DNA from: G965197005 sp965197005
GTDB taxonomy: Bacteria; Pseudomonadota; Gammaproteobacteria; Pseudomonadales; Oceanobacteraceae
DNA: 64,000 nt
Assembly (NCBI GenBank): GCA_965197005.1
Contig: OZ239982.1
Span: 310,001-374,000, forward strand
Reading direction: 5' to 3'
The stretch's first letter is position 1. The number at the start of each line of letters is the position of its first letter. The position numbers and the translations under genes were made by a program. This document shows, in pieces, positions 44,638-54,155 of this stretch. The notes below the pieces were generated by a model. It saw only the letters and a list, made by a program, of their open reading frames with translations. It was not told where the DNA came from and ran no database searches.

Positions 44638-47010
44638 TTATTTGGTATCTTCCTCTGCTAAGAAAAACCATGTGTCCATCACTGAGTCAGGATTTAATGA
44701 AACGCTGTTTATACCGTGTTCCATAAGCCAACGGGCAAAATCGGGGTGATCGGACGGACCTTGTCCACAAATGCCAATGTATTTGTTGGTCTTTTGGCAG
44801 GCGTTAATGGCATTTTCTAATAGCGCTAAAATGGCTTGGTTACGCTCGTCAAATAGGTGGGCGATGATGCCAGAGTCACGGTCTAGCCCTAAAGTAAGTT
44901 GGGTTAAGTCGTTGGAGCCAACAGAAAAACCGTCAAAGTGTTGTAAAAATTCATCAGCTAAAATGGCGTTTGCAGGTAGCTCGCACATCATAATAATGCG
45001 TAACTTATTCTCTCCACGTTTAAGCCCATTTTCTGCTAATAGGTCAATCACTTGCTCTGCCTCGCCAACGGTACGCACAAAGGGCACCATGACTTCTACA
45101 TTGGTAAAACCCATTTGTTCTCGCACTCGTTTCATGGCTCGGCACTCTAGCTCAAAACAGTCTTTGAAGTTTTCTGATAAATAACGAGAAACGCCACGAA
45201 AACCAAGCATGGGATTTTCTTCTTCTGGCTCGTATAGGCGACCACCAATTAGGTTGGCATATTCGTTGGATTTAAAATCTGACAGGCGCACAATGACTTT
45301 TTTGGGCCAAAATGCAGCGGCTAAGGTAGAGATGCCTTCAACCAGTTTGTCAACATAAAATTCCACAGGGCTTTGATAACCTGCGATGCGGCGGTTAATG
45401 GTGCTTTTTAAGTCGTCGGCGAGGCTGTCGTAGTTAATCAGAGCTTTGGGGTGTACACCTATCATGCGGTTAATAATAAATTCTAAACGTGCCAAACCAA
45501 CCCCAGCGTTAGGCAATGCCTGAAAGTCAAAAGCACGGTCGGGATTGCCAACGTTCATCATAATCTCAAAGGGTAACTCTGGCATGCTGTCTATGCTGTT
45601 GGTGCGAATATCAAAATCCAGTGCGCCAGCATACACATGCCCTGTATCGCCTTCGGCACAAGAGACGGTAACAAACTGTCCATCGCTGAGTTTGTCGGTG
45701 GCATCTTCACAGCCTACTACTGCTGGAATGCCAAGCTCACGAGCAATAATGGCGGCGTGGCAGGTGCGCCCACCTCGGTTGGTTATAATGGCAGAAGCAC
45801 GCTTCATTACAGGCTCCCAATCAGGATCAGTCATATCAGCAACTAATACATCGCCAGCTTTAACACTGTCCATATTATCAATGTCGGTAACGACTTTAAC
45901 CGCACCTTTACCAATACGATGCCCGATGCTGCGCCCTTCTACCAAAACCTGGGCTTTTTCGTTGAGCAAGTAACGCTCCATCACATTTTTAGAGCTACGG
46001 CTTTTTACTGTTTCAGGACGTGCTTGTACAATAAATAATTCTTGGGTGTCACCATCTTTTGCCCACTCAATGTCCATGGGGCGTTGATAGTGTTGTTCTA
46101 TAATAAGAGCTTGACGTGCTAATTCTTCTACTTCTTTATCGTTGATGGAAAAACGTTGGCGTTCTTTTTGTTCTACTTTGATGGTCTCGACCGTATGTCC
46201 TACGCTTTGTTCTTGGCTATACATCATTTTAATCGTTTTTTGTCCTAAATTGCGGCGTAATACCGCAGGACGATTGGCGTTAAGGTTGTCTTTATGCACA
46301 TAAAATTCGTCAGGGTTGACCGCCCCTTGCACAACGGTTTCACCTAAACCATAAGAAGAAGTAATAAACACGACTTGGTCAAAGCCAGATTCGGTATCTA
46401 AAGTAAACATCACGCCACTAGCGGCGGTTTCACTTCTAACCATGCGCTGTATGCCTGCTGATAAAGCGACTTGTTCGTGGGCAAAGTCTTGATGTTCACG
46501 ATAGGCAATGGCACGGTCATTAAATAAAGAGGCAAAGACGTGACGCATGGAATCGAGTACCGCCTCAATACCAACGATATTCAAAAAGGTTTCTTGCTGT
46601 CCCGCAAAAGAGGCATCAGGTAAGTCTTCAGCAGTGGCAGAGGAACGTACAGCAACCGCAAGGTTTGGATTATCTGCTTGTAACTTAGCAAAGGCGGTGC
46701 GTACGGCTTGTTCTAATTGTGGTGGCAAGGGGGCTTGCATAATCCATTCACGAATTTGTTTGCCGGTCTCGTTAAGTTGCTGAATGTTATCTACATCAAG
46801 CTCGGCTAATGTTTTGTTAATGCGTGTTTGCAACCCTTCATGGGCAAGGAACTCTCGGTATGCCTTGGCAGTGGTGGCAAAACCGTTAGGAACATGCACG
46901 CTGGCATTTTTAAGTTGGCTTATCATTTCGCCTAGGGACGCATTTTTGCCGCCTACACGCTCTACATCTTGCATACAAAGTTGGTCGAACCAAATAACGT
47001 AATCAGACAA
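44638..47010 (-). CDS. ppsA: Phosphoenolpyruvate synthase
   Basis: 790 residues. Makes PEP from pyruvate with ATP, giving AMP and phosphate, a key gluconeogenic step. ATP-binding N-terminal domain ('VAVRSSATAEDLPDASFAGQQ' region), phosphohistidine domain 'TNRGGRTCHAAIIARELG' with catalytic His, and C-terminal PEP-binding barrel with 'YIGICGQGPSDHPD'. The start is put at TTG 47010, seven bases after AGAGGAG (47018-47024, minus strand), giving the usual N-terminus SDYVIWFDQL; the longer frame would include the ribosome binding site. The divergent ppsR controls its activity. Confidence 0.95.
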   Translation of the reverse strand: MSDYVIWFDQLCMQDVERVGGKNASLGEMISQLKNASVHVPNGFATTAKAYREFLAHEGLQTRINKTLAELDVDNIQQLNETGKQIREWIMQAPLPPQLEQAVRTAFAKLQADNPNLAVAVRSSATAEDLPDASFAGQQETFLNIVGIEAVLDSMRHVFASLFNDRAIAYREHQDFAHEQVALSAGIQRMVRSETAASGVMFTLDTESGFDQVVFITSSYGLGETVVQGAVNPDEFYVHKDNLNANRPAVLRRNLGQKTIKMMYSQEQSVGHTVETIKVEQKERQRFSINDKEVEELARQALIIEQHYQRPMDIEWAKDGDTQELFIVQARPETVKSRSSKNVMERYLLNEKAQVLVEGRSIGHRIGKGAVKVVTDIDNMDSVKAGDVLVADMTDPDWEPVMKRASAIITNRGGRTCHAAIIARELGIPAVVGCEDATDKLSDGQFVTVSCAEGDTGHVYAGALDFDIRTNSIDSMPELPFEIMMNVGNPDRAFDFQALPNAGVGLARLEFIINRMIGVHPKALINYDSLADDLKSTINRRIAGYQSPVEFYVDKLVEGISTLAAAFWPKKVIVRLSDFKSNEYANLIGGRLYEPEEENPMLGFRGVSRYLSENFKDCFELECRAMKRVREQMGFTNVEVMVPFVRTVGEAEQVIDLLAENGLKRGENKLRIIMMCELPANAILADEFLQHFDGFSVGSNDLTQLTLGLDRDSGIIAHLFDERNQAILALLENAINACQKTNKYIGICGQGPSDHPDFARWLMEHGINSVSLNPDSVMDTWFFLAEEDTK

Positions 47011-47017
47011 AATTATT

Positions 47018-47024
47018 CTCCTCT
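47018..47024 (-). promoter_or_regulatory. Ribosome binding site that fixes the ppsA start
   Basis: AGAGGAG on the minus strand, seven bases from TTG 47010. It shows the TTG, rather than codons further upstream, is the initiator. Confidence 0.75.
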
Positions 47025-47136
47025 TGCTTTGTGGCATTTATTGAAATAAATGTTAAGGTATTGCCACAAGGTTAAAAACTAATGACACTTAGAATTTTAA
47101 ACCCCTATATTAATGGCATAGGAGCAAAATTGCTAT

Positions 47137-47949
47137 ATGAGACGCTTTGCATTTTTTATTTCTGATGGAACAGGCATTACCGCTGAGACTTTGGGCGAGA
47201 GCTTGTTATCTCAATTTGATACTATCAAATTTCAGTATGTAACTTTGCCTTATGTAGATTGTGCGGAAAAGGCCGAAGATGCGGCTAATCAAATCAAACA
47301 AAGCCAAATAGAAACAGGTATGACTGCCATTGTGGTTGATACTATTGTGGATAAAGAAATCCGTCAAATAATTAATCGTGCTGGCGGCTTTAGTGTGGAT
47401 ATCTTTTCTGCCTTTTTAGCACCTTTAGAGCAGCAACTAGGGACAAAATCTTCTTATACTGTAGGTCGCCCTAGTGATTATGCTTATAGTTCTGATTATT
47501 TAGAGCGTATCAGTGCCGTGAACTTTGCATTAGATAATGATGACGGTGCTAGAACTCGCCATTACAAAGACGCTGATGTTATCTTAGTAGGGGTATCACG
47601 TTCAGGTAAAACGCCTACCTGTTTGTATATGGCAATGCAGTTTGGTATTAAAGCGGCAAATTATCCTATTACCGAAGAAGACATGGATAACCTGTCATTA
47701 CCAAAGCAACTTAGTGAATTTAAAAGTAAGCTATTTGGTTTAACGATTGACCCAGATAGACTATCAGCGATACGTAATGAGCGCAGGGCAAACAGCCGTT
47801 ATGCCTCACTGAAACAGTGTTACCATGAGGTTGATGAGGTGGAAAAACTGCTGCAACGTAAGGACATTCCTTTTCTTAATACGACCGCTGCCTCGGTAGA
47901 AGAAATCTCCACTCGTATTATGGCGTTAACTGGGTTAAAGAGGAAATAA
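47137..47949 (+). CDS. ppsR: PEP synthetase regulatory protein (bifunctional kinase/pyrophosphorylase)
   Basis: 270 residues, DUF299 family. Inactivates PpsA by ADP-dependent threonine phosphorylation and reactivates it by phosphorolysis. The N-terminus 'FFISDGTGITAETLGESLL' and the P-loop 'VGVSRSGKTPTCLYMA' (about 150-165) are diagnostic. Divergent from ppsA, its substrate. A type II restriction gene starts eleven bases after it. Confidence 0.96.
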   Translation: MRRFAFFISDGTGITAETLGESLLSQFDTIKFQYVTLPYVDCAEKAEDAANQIKQSQIETGMTAIVVDTIVDKEIRQIINRAGGFSVDIFSAFLAPLEQQLGTKSSYTVGRPSDYAYSSDYLERISAVNFALDNDDGARTRHYKDADVILVGVSRSGKTPTCLYMAMQFGIKAANYPITEEDMDNLSLPKQLSEFKSKLFGLTIDPDRLSAIRNERRANSRYASLKQCYHEVDEVEKLLQRKDIPFLNTTAASVEEISTRIMALTGLKRK

Positions 47950-47960
47950 GGAAAGCGATA

Positions 47961-48698
47961 ATGCAAAATTTGACATTCTTAACAGAAATTCCAGCCGCTG
48001 AACAACAAAATTTTGATAAGTTTATTAAGATGTCTCGTCAGCAATTTATTTTATCTCCAACGCAAACAGTTAAAAATGTGCTGCATCACCATACCGAGCT
48101 TATGCGTGGTTTAAAGCAAGATAAAGAAGTGTCAAAGATTATAAAAATTTTAAGAGGTGCGTCTTTTAATTCTTTTTTGTTGGCAGAAGCCAAAATGAAT
48201 GCACATATTTTAAAGAATATTTCACAGAAGTTTGACTTGCCAAAAGAAAAGTTTAATCAGCTATATGCTGTTTTTAGCCAAGATAAAACAGATGTAAAAG
48301 AGCGATTAAGAAGTTTTTTTGGTGATTTTGCAGGTCAAATTTATCCTTATATTTATCGGCTCTCGTTAAGCAATACACAATCTAGGAGGTCACGTGCAGG
48401 CAAGGTATTTGAGGGTATTATTTACAGTTTATATGAAGTGCTTGATTATCCTTATAGCGCACAAGCAAACATTGGTTCAAAAATTTTCAAGGCTAAGAAT
48501 TTAGGCAAAATTGTCGATTCGTTACTGCCAGATTTAACTGCTTTTGAACAAAGAAGAGATAAGGTTGTTATCGGTACAATGAAAACTACTTTAAGGGAAC
48601 GTTGGCAAGAAGTGATTGAAGAAATTAATCGTACAGGTTTGCCTAGTATTTATTTGCTTACGGTTGATGAAGACATTAGTGCAAGTAAGGTTGAGTAA
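47961..48698 (+). CDS. Type II restriction endonuclease, cut short by an in-frame stop
   Basis: 245 residues followed directly by an in-frame TAA. A PD-(D/E)XK-type core is visible: 'SLLPDLTAFEQ' (Asp about 191) and 'VIGTMKTTLRERWQEV' (Lys about 208), then 'LPSIYLLTVDEDIS', the usual pattern of EcoRII-like restriction enzymes. The typical C-terminal part (ISFEDYF...EIP...YW) is found in the same frame just after the stop, so this is probably a nonsense-mutated gene. AAGGAAAG precedes the ATG. A cytosine-5 methyltransferase gene follows. Confidence 0.8.
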   Translation: MQNLTFLTEIPAAEQQNFDKFIKMSRQQFILSPTQTVKNVLHHHTELMRGLKQDKEVSKIIKILRGASFNSFLLAEAKMNAHILKNISQKFDLPKEKFNQLYAVFSQDKTDVKERLRSFFGDFAGQIYPYIYRLSLSNTQSRRSRAGKVFEGIIYSLYEVLDYPYSAQANIGSKIFKAKNLGKIVDSLLPDLTAFEQRRDKVVIGTMKTTLRERWQEVIEEINRTGLPSIYLLTVDEDISASKVE

Positions 48699-48836
48699 AT
48701 GGCAAATCATAATGTCATACTTGTCGTTTATAAGGAGGTGCAACAACAGGCAACTCTTTGTAAAAAACGTAATGTGATTAGCTTTGAAGATTACTTTTTT
48801 AATGAAATTCCTGAAAAATTAAAATACTGGACATAA
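48699..48836 (+). pseudogene. C-terminal fragment of the restriction endonuclease
   Basis: 45 codons in the same frame as the upstream nuclease, separated only by TAA, starting with ATG immediately after it (TAAATG). It contains 'NVISFEDYFFNEIPEKLKYW', which looks like the normal end of such enzymes. AAGG lies 8 bases before the ATG, so reinitiation and a two-piece enzyme cannot be excluded. Confidence 0.65.
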
Positions 48837-48840
48837 AAAT

Positions 48841-49782
48841 ATGAGTTTTAAGTTTATTGATTTGTTTGCAGGCATTGGTGGTATTCGTATTCCGTTTGAT
48901 GAGATAGGAGGGGATTGTGTGTTTTCTTCCGAAATAGATAAATTTGCCAGACAGACCTATCAAGCTAATTTTGCCCAAGAGCCTCATGGAGATATCACAC
49001 AGATAGATCCTAGTTTAATACCAGAATTTGATTTGCTTTTAGCGGGGTTCCCTTGTCAGCCCTTTTCTCAGGCGGGGCTACAAAAAGGCTTTGCAGATAC
49101 CCGAGGAACTTTGTTTTTTTATATTGTTAATATTATTAAACAGCATAAACCCAATGTGGTGTTGCTAGAAAATGTGAAAAGACTCAAAACACATGATAAA
49201 GGCAATACTTATAAAGTAATGGTTACAACACTAGAAAATCTTGGGTATACAGTTTCAAGCAAAATTTTAGCCGCAAAAGATTTTGGTGTGCCGCAAAACC
49301 GCGAGCGTATTTATATTGTCGCATTAAGAAATAAAGCACACTTTAGTTTTCCTGAGCCTATATCAAAAGCGACAAAAGTAGGTGACATTCTAGAAGCGGA
49401 AGTAGCAGAAAAATACACCATCTCGGATAAATTGTGGCAAGGGCATCAAAGACGAAAGCGGGAACATAGAAAGAAAGGGAATGGCTTTGGCTACGGTTTG
49501 TTTAGTGCAGAGTCGGCATACACAAATACTATTTCAGCTCGTTATTATAAAGATGGTTCAGAAATTTTAATCAGCCAAGGAAGCGGTAAAAACCCTAGAA
49601 AAATAACCCCTAGGGAGGCTGCAAGATTGCAAGGATTTAGTGATGACTATCGCATTGTCGTTAGTGATGTTCAGGCGTATAAGCAGTTTGGTAATAGTGT
49701 TTGTATTCCCACTGTTAGAGCAATAGCAAAGCAACTGCTGCCTATTTTTAGGCTGGATAAAGAAATAAAAAAAGCCTCTTAG
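48841..49782 (+). CDS. DNA cytosine-5 methyltransferase of a type II system
   Basis: 313 residues. All main C5-methylase motifs: I 'FIDLFAGIGGIRIPF', IV 'LLAGFPCQPFSQAG' with catalytic Cys about 70, VI 'VVLLENVKRL', VIII 'PQNRERIYIVALR' and X 'YKQFGNSVCIPTVRAIA'. The target-recognition region (about 190-245) is short and the site cannot be read from sequence. With the upstream nuclease it forms a restriction-modification pair; if the nuclease is dead it now acts as a solitary methylase. Confidence 0.93.
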   Translation: MSFKFIDLFAGIGGIRIPFDEIGGDCVFSSEIDKFARQTYQANFAQEPHGDITQIDPSLIPEFDLLLAGFPCQPFSQAGLQKGFADTRGTLFFYIVNIIKQHKPNVVLLENVKRLKTHDKGNTYKVMVTTLENLGYTVSSKILAAKDFGVPQNRERIYIVALRNKAHFSFPEPISKATKVGDILEAEVAEKYTISDKLWQGHQRRKREHRKKGNGFGYGLFSAESAYTNTISARYYKDGSEILISQGSGKNPRKITPREAARLQGFSDDYRIVVSDVQAYKQFGNSVCIPTVRAIAKQLLPIFRLDKEIKKAS

Positions 49783-49824
49783 GGGGCATGAAATTTTGTG
49801 TAGAGGGGATTTTAAGGATTAGTG

Positions 49825-50307
49825 ATGTCTAGGTTTTTTGTTCAATATATCTTTATTATAAGGTTCTTGTTGTGCCTAGTTGCTTTATCTCCAGTGTCTG
49901 TATGGGCACAAACTGTGATGACGTTGCAAGCAACCATAAGCATTAATCAAACCCCCAACTTAGACAGCACTTTAATTTTATTAGAAAATGAGCCGACTGA
50001 GGTTATTTCGCAAAATGCACCAACGCTCAGGTTGAAAGTTGTTGCTCGTCAGCTTGGAGATAAGCGTGTGCAGTTTGTGCCAACCTTGCAGGCTTATCAT
50101 AAAGGCACTGCAATGCCTGTACATATCAATGCGTTTAAGCTAGGTCAAGGCGAGCGCAAACAAGGCGTGCTAGCACTACCAAAATTAGGTAAACTGCGCT
50201 TTCAATTTTATTTTAGCGGTCAAACTGCGCTACAAGAAAAGCTGCCTGATTGTTTGTATCAGCAGTGTCAATCCACAAATTTATTACCCAAAAAGAGTAA
50301 ACCATGA
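49825..50307 (+). CDS. Exported protein of unknown function ahead of upp
   Basis: 160 residues from ATG 49825 (AAGGA upstream); signal peptide 'FLLCLVALSPVSVWAQ'. The mature part has beta-rich stretches and a C-terminal pair of cysteines (DCLYQQCQS). No family recognised. Overlaps upp by four bases (ATGA), so it is cotranslated with it. Confidence 0.65.
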   Translation: MSRFFVQYIFIIRFLLCLVALSPVSVWAQTVMTLQATISINQTPNLDSTLILLENEPTEVISQNAPTLRLKVVARQLGDKRVQFVPTLQAYHKGTAMPVHINAFKLGQGERKQGVLALPKLGKLRFQFYFSGQTALQEKLPDCLYQQCQSTNLLPKKSKP

Positions 50308-50930
50308 GTATACACGAAATTACCCACCCTTTAGTACAGCATAAAATTGGTCTAATGCGTGCTCAGGGCATCAGTACCCGAGCTTTTCGTCAGTTGGCGG
50401 CAGAAGTTGGCAATTTATTAACTTATGAAGCAACCAAAGATTTGGCTCTTGAAGAAGTTGAAATTGCAGGTTGGTGTGGGGCTGTTAAGGTGCAACGGCT
50501 AAAAGGTAAAAAGATTACCGTTGTGCCCATTTTGCGTGCAGGTTTGGGTATGTTAGATGGTGTACTGGAACTTGTGCCTAGTTCTAAAATCAGTGTGGTG
50601 GGCGTATATCGTGATGAACAAACCTTAGAGCCAGTGGAATATTTTTGTAAGTTAGCAGGCGATATCGATCAGCGTATGGCATTGGTGGTTGACCCTATGC
50701 TAGCAACAGGCGGCTCTATGATTGCAACGGTAGACTTGCTTAAAAAAGCAGGCTGTCAAAGCATTTGCGCTTTGGTGCTGGTGGCCGCTCCTGAGGGCAT
50801 TGAGAAAATGCAAAAGGCACACCCTGATGTAGACATTTATACGGCATCAGTTGACAGTCACTTAAATGAACAGGGCTATATTGTGCCGGGATTGGGTGAT
50901 GCTGGAGATATGATTTTTGGAACTAAGTAG
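50304..50930 (+). CDS. upp: Uracil phosphoribosyltransferase
   Basis: 208 residues. Salvages uracil with PRPP to UMP. The PRPP loop 'LVVDPMLATGGSMIATVDLL' and the uracil-binding tail 'YIVPGLGDAGDMIFGTK' are diagnostic; 'VVPILRAGLGMLDGV' is also conserved. Confidence 0.97.
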   Translation: MSIHEITHPLVQHKIGLMRAQGISTRAFRQLAAEVGNLLTYEATKDLALEEVEIAGWCGAVKVQRLKGKKITVVPILRAGLGMLDGVLELVPSSKISVVGVYRDEQTLEPVEYFCKLAGDIDQRMALVVDPMLATGGSMIATVDLLKKAGCQSICALVLVAAPEGIEKMQKAHPDVDIYTASVDSHLNEQGYIVPGLGDAGDMIFGTK

Positions 50931-51041
50931 TCTTTGGTAAGCATATTTCTTGTAAGCAGGCGGTTAGAGCATTACTATAGCAGGTTTATATATTGCAACT
51001 CATACAGGCGATGAGTTTGACTTATTTTTAGGAGAATAACT

Positions 51042-51917
51042 ATGATTACTGGCAGTATTGTCGCATTAGTAACCCCTATGTTTGCAGATGGCAGCATTGA
51101 TTGGGAGGCATTGGATAACTTGATTGAATTTCATATCGCCAATGGCACAGATGCCATTTCTGTGGTCGGTACAACGGGGGAAGCCTCTACCGTTAGTATG
51201 CAAGAGCATTGCGATATTATGGCAAGAGTTATTCAAACCGTAAATGCGCGAGTGCCAACCATTATGGGTACGGGGGCGAACTCGACTCAAGAGGCAATTG
51301 CCTTAACTCAAGAGGCGAAAAATCTAAATGCAGATGCTTGTTTGGTGGTTACGCCCTATTATAATAAGCCGCCACAACGGGGATTAATTGCCCACCATGA
51401 GGCGATTGCTAATGCCGTAGATATTCCCCAAATTTTATATAATGTGCCAAGTCGTACAGGTTGCGATATGTTGCCCGATACCGTTTCTATACTGGCCGAT
51501 TGCGAGCAGATTGTGGCAATTAAAGAGGCGACTGGTGATTTATCTCGTGCTCAACAATTGATAGCCAAAGTAGGCGAGCGAATTGCTGTTTATTCTGGCG
51601 ATGATATCACTGCTTACCAGCTTATTTTACAAGGCGGAAAAGGTAATATCTCAGTGACTGCAAATGTGGCTCCTGCAAAAATGCATGAGCTTTGTATGCT
51701 GGCACTTGCAGGTAAAGCAGAAGAAGCACAAGCACTGAATAACCAACTTATGCCGCTACATCAGGCTTTATTCGTAGAAGCCAATCCAATCCCCGTTAAA
51801 TGGGCATTACATGCTATGGGGCGCAGTGATACAGGTATTCGCTTGCCTCTAGTGGCTTTGGCAGAAGACAAACAGGTCAAATTGACCGCTTGCTTGCAGG
51901 AATATAATTTATTGTGA
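51042..51917 (+). CDS. dapA: 4-hydroxy-tetrahydrodipicolinate synthase
   Basis: 291 residues. First committed step of lysine and diaminopimelate synthesis from pyruvate and aspartate semialdehyde. Schiff-base lysine in 'IVAIKEATGDLSR' and catalytic tyrosine in 'PQILYNVPSRTGCDML'; 'VVGTTGEASTVSMQEH' binds pyruvate. TAGGAG precedes the ATG. The stop overlaps the bamC start (GTGA), as in the Pseudomonas dapA-bamC pair. Confidence 0.97.
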   Translation: MITGSIVALVTPMFADGSIDWEALDNLIEFHIANGTDAISVVGTTGEASTVSMQEHCDIMARVIQTVNARVPTIMGTGANSTQEAIALTQEAKNLNADACLVVTPYYNKPPQRGLIAHHEAIANAVDIPQILYNVPSRTGCDMLPDTVSILADCEQIVAIKEATGDLSRAQQLIAKVGERIAVYSGDDITAYQLILQGGKGNISVTANVAPAKMHELCMLALAGKAEEAQALNNQLMPLHQALFVEANPIPVKWALHAMGRSDTGIRLPLVALAEDKQVKLTACLQEYNLL

Positions 51918-52570
51918 TTGCATTGCGTGTTTGTTTTTTATGCTGCCTTTTGGGGCTAATCTCCTCATGTAGTTGGATTGGGGGTCAGTTTAATAATCAT
52001 GCCTTAGATTATTTAGAGGAAAAACCAAAGCCAACTTTGCCGAAAGATGATTTGATAGAAGCACCTTATTCACAAGCATATCCTGTGGTGAATAACGCAC
52101 AGCTCAAAGCGTCCAGCACCTTTGTATTACCACGTCCTAAACCCTTAGATATGCAGGGTATGAATACCCAAGATAGCTATAGTTTAAATGCTTATAAAAC
52201 CACAGATAGTCAGCCTAGTTTGGCTTATGATGGCGCAGGTACCCGTATTTTAAAAATACACAGTCCATTTGCAACTAGCTGGTCTGAGGTATTGCAAGCG
52301 TTGTCTAAAACGCAGTTTAAAGTTGCAGATATGAACCGCAGCACAGGGGTTTATTATTTAGAAATACCGCAAAAGGCAGACAAAACCAATTCCAGCTGGT
52401 GGTGGCGCTTATTTCATAGCGATTCAACCGTTATGCAAACCTTTTTATTAAAAATGGATAGTACGCCAGCAGGTGTTGTACTGTCTTTGTTGACTGATGG
52501 CGACACCCTTGCCAAGCCTAAAATAACAGAAAGGGTATTAACCGCAATTAGAGATAAGCTAATACAGTGA
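51914..52570 (+). CDS. bamC: Outer membrane assembly lipoprotein BamC
   Basis: 218 residues from GTG 51914. Lipobox LISSC (Cys about 19) followed by the 'EKPKPTLPKDD' linker, then a helix-grip-like domain ('ILKIHSPFATSWSEVLQALSKT' region) as in NlpB/BamC of Pseudomonas. It is the outer-membrane-anchored partner of BamA-BamD. It overlaps both dapA and the following MBL gene by four bases, giving a tightly coupled operon. Confidence 0.87.
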   Translation: MIALRVCFLCCLLGLISSCSWIGGQFNNHALDYLEEKPKPTLPKDDLIEAPYSQAYPVVNNAQLKASSTFVLPRPKPLDMQGMNTQDSYSLNAYKTTDSQPSLAYDGAGTRILKIHSPFATSWSEVLQALSKTQFKVADMNRSTGVYYLEIPQKADKTNSSWWWRLFHSDSTVMQTFLLKMDSTPAGVVLSLLTDGDTLAKPKITERVLTAIRDKLIQ

Positions 52571-53343
52571 GATTTATATCCTTAGGTAGTGGTAGCAAAG
52601 GCAATGCAACCGTCATTGATAACCAGCAAGGGTTGATATTATTAGATTGTGGGTTTAGTCGTCGTACCATGCTGCATAAATTATCCGCAGTTGGGGCATT
52701 AGCTAATGATATTGTTGCCATTTTAATTACCCATGAACATACCGACCATATTAAAGGTGCACAAACCTTAGCAGAAAAACTGTCAGTACCCATTTACTCA
52801 TCGTTTGGAACAGCACGCAAAATGCAATGGTTGTCACACCCATTATGGCAATGTTTACAGCCTGAACAGAGTATAGAATTGGCAGGTATGCAAATTAAAC
52901 CCTACCTTGTTCCCCATGATGCACAAGAGCCTTTTCAATATGTATTTACCGCCGAGGGTAAAAAACTGGGGGTTTTATCCGATTTAGGTTATGTGACGCC
53001 ACATTTAATTAAAGCATTTAGAAACTGTCACGGATTGCAAATAGAAGCGAATTATGACCCTGACATGCTCAAAAATGGTCCTTATCCTATTTCTTTACAA
53101 AAACGGGTGTCAGGTAAATATGGTCATTTAAGTAATCAGCAATGTATGCAATTTATTCAAAATAGTTATTGGCCTGGCTTGCAGCAACTGAGTTTGGGGC
53201 ATATTAGTGAGCATAATAACTCAAGTCAGATTATCCAAGAATTACTGGTAGCAAATTTGCCAGATAGTAACTTACAAACACATATTTTAAGCCAAGCGCA
53301 TGCCTGTGATTGGCAAACCTTAACCGCAACATGTACAACCTAG
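52567..53343 (+). CDS. Metallo-beta-lactamase-fold hydrolase (PhnP/YycJ-like)
   Basis: 258 residues from GTG 52567. Zinc motif 'ILITHEHTDHIKGAQ' and later 'LVPHDAQEP' and 'VLSDLGYVTPH'; the end 'LGHISEHNNSSQII' carries the final ligand. This family includes phosphodiesterases and DNA-processing YycJ-type nucleases; the substrate is not known. Conserved between bamC and purC in Pseudomonas. Confidence 0.88.
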   Translation: MRFISLGSGSKGNATVIDNQQGLILLDCGFSRRTMLHKLSAVGALANDIVAILITHEHTDHIKGAQTLAEKLSVPIYSSFGTARKMQWLSHPLWQCLQPEQSIELAGMQIKPYLVPHDAQEPFQYVFTAEGKKLGVLSDLGYVTPHLIKAFRNCHGLQIEANYDPDMLKNGPYPISLQKRVSGKYGHLSNQQCMQFIQNSYWPGLQQLSLGHISEHNNSSQIIQELLVANLPDSNLQTHILSQAHACDWQTLTATCTT

Positions 53344-53352
53344 GATAGCAAT

Positions 53353-54072
53353 ATGCAACTGCAAAAAACCGACTTGTTATATTCAGGCAAGGCAAAATCC
53401 GTATTTAATACCAGTAACCCTGATTATATGGTGCTTGAATTTAGAAATGACACCTCCGCTTTTGATGGTAAAAAAGTAGAGCAATTAGCGCGTAAAGGTA
53501 TGGTTAATAATCATTTTAATGCTCATATTATGCAACACTTAGAACAAGCAGGTATTGCCACGCACTTTGTAGAGCGTATTAGTGAGCAAGAATCCATTGT
53601 CAAACGCTTAGATATGATTCCTCTGGAGTGTGTTATTCGTAATGTCAGTGCAGGCAGTTTATGTAAACGCTTAGGCGTTGATGAGGGAATAGAGCTGACA
53701 CCGCCGACGTTTGAATTGTTTTTAAAAAACGATGCCCTAGGTGATCCTATGGTCAATGAATATCATGCGGTTGCCTTTGGTTGGGCAGAGTTAAAACAAA
53801 TAGAACGCATGCGAGCTTTAAGTTTTGAAATTAACCAAGTATTAAAACCGCTATTTGCTAAAGCAGGTATTGTGCTGGTTGATTACAAATTAGAGTTTGG
53901 CTTATTTAAAGGTGAAATTTGCTTAGGTGATGAATTTTCCCCAGACGGTTGTCGTTTATGGGACGCAAATACAGGAGAAAAACTTGATAAAGACCGTTTC
54001 CGTAAAGGTATGGGTGAGGTGGTAGAATCTTATGAACAAGTAGCCACTCGTATTGGTGTACCGCTGGCGTAA
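53353..54072 (+). CDS. purC: Phosphoribosylaminoimidazole-succinocarboxamide synthase
   Basis: 239 residues. Joins CAIR and aspartate in purine synthesis. Signatures are 'LLYSGKAKSVFNTSNP', 'LECVIRNVSAGSLCKRLG' and 'LVDYKLEFGLFKGEICLGDE'. It follows the MBL gene by nine bases in the dapA-bamC-MBL-purC operon. Confidence 0.97.
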   Translation: MQLQKTDLLYSGKAKSVFNTSNPDYMVLEFRNDTSAFDGKKVEQLARKGMVNNHFNAHIMQHLEQAGIATHFVERISEQESIVKRLDMIPLECVIRNVSAGSLCKRLGVDEGIELTPPTFELFLKNDALGDPMVNEYHAVAFGWAELKQIERMRALSFEINQVLKPLFAKAGIVLVDYKLEFGLFKGEICLGDEFSPDGCRLWDANTGEKLDKDRFRKGMGEVVESYEQVATRIGVPLA

Positions 54073-54155
54073 ATGAAAATTACAATACAGGGTTTACCTT
54101 CTAAGGCGAATTGCCTATAGTTAGCCCTCTTAAAATACAAACAAAGGATAAAGAT

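Noticed and set aside
45545..45973. 142-codon open frame antisense to ppsA
   Set aside because: Shadow of the strongly conserved ppsA; serine/alanine-rich without domain features.
48799..48987. 62-codon minus-strand frame across the start of the cytosine methylase
   Set aside because: No support; covers the nuclease fragment and methylase start in antisense.
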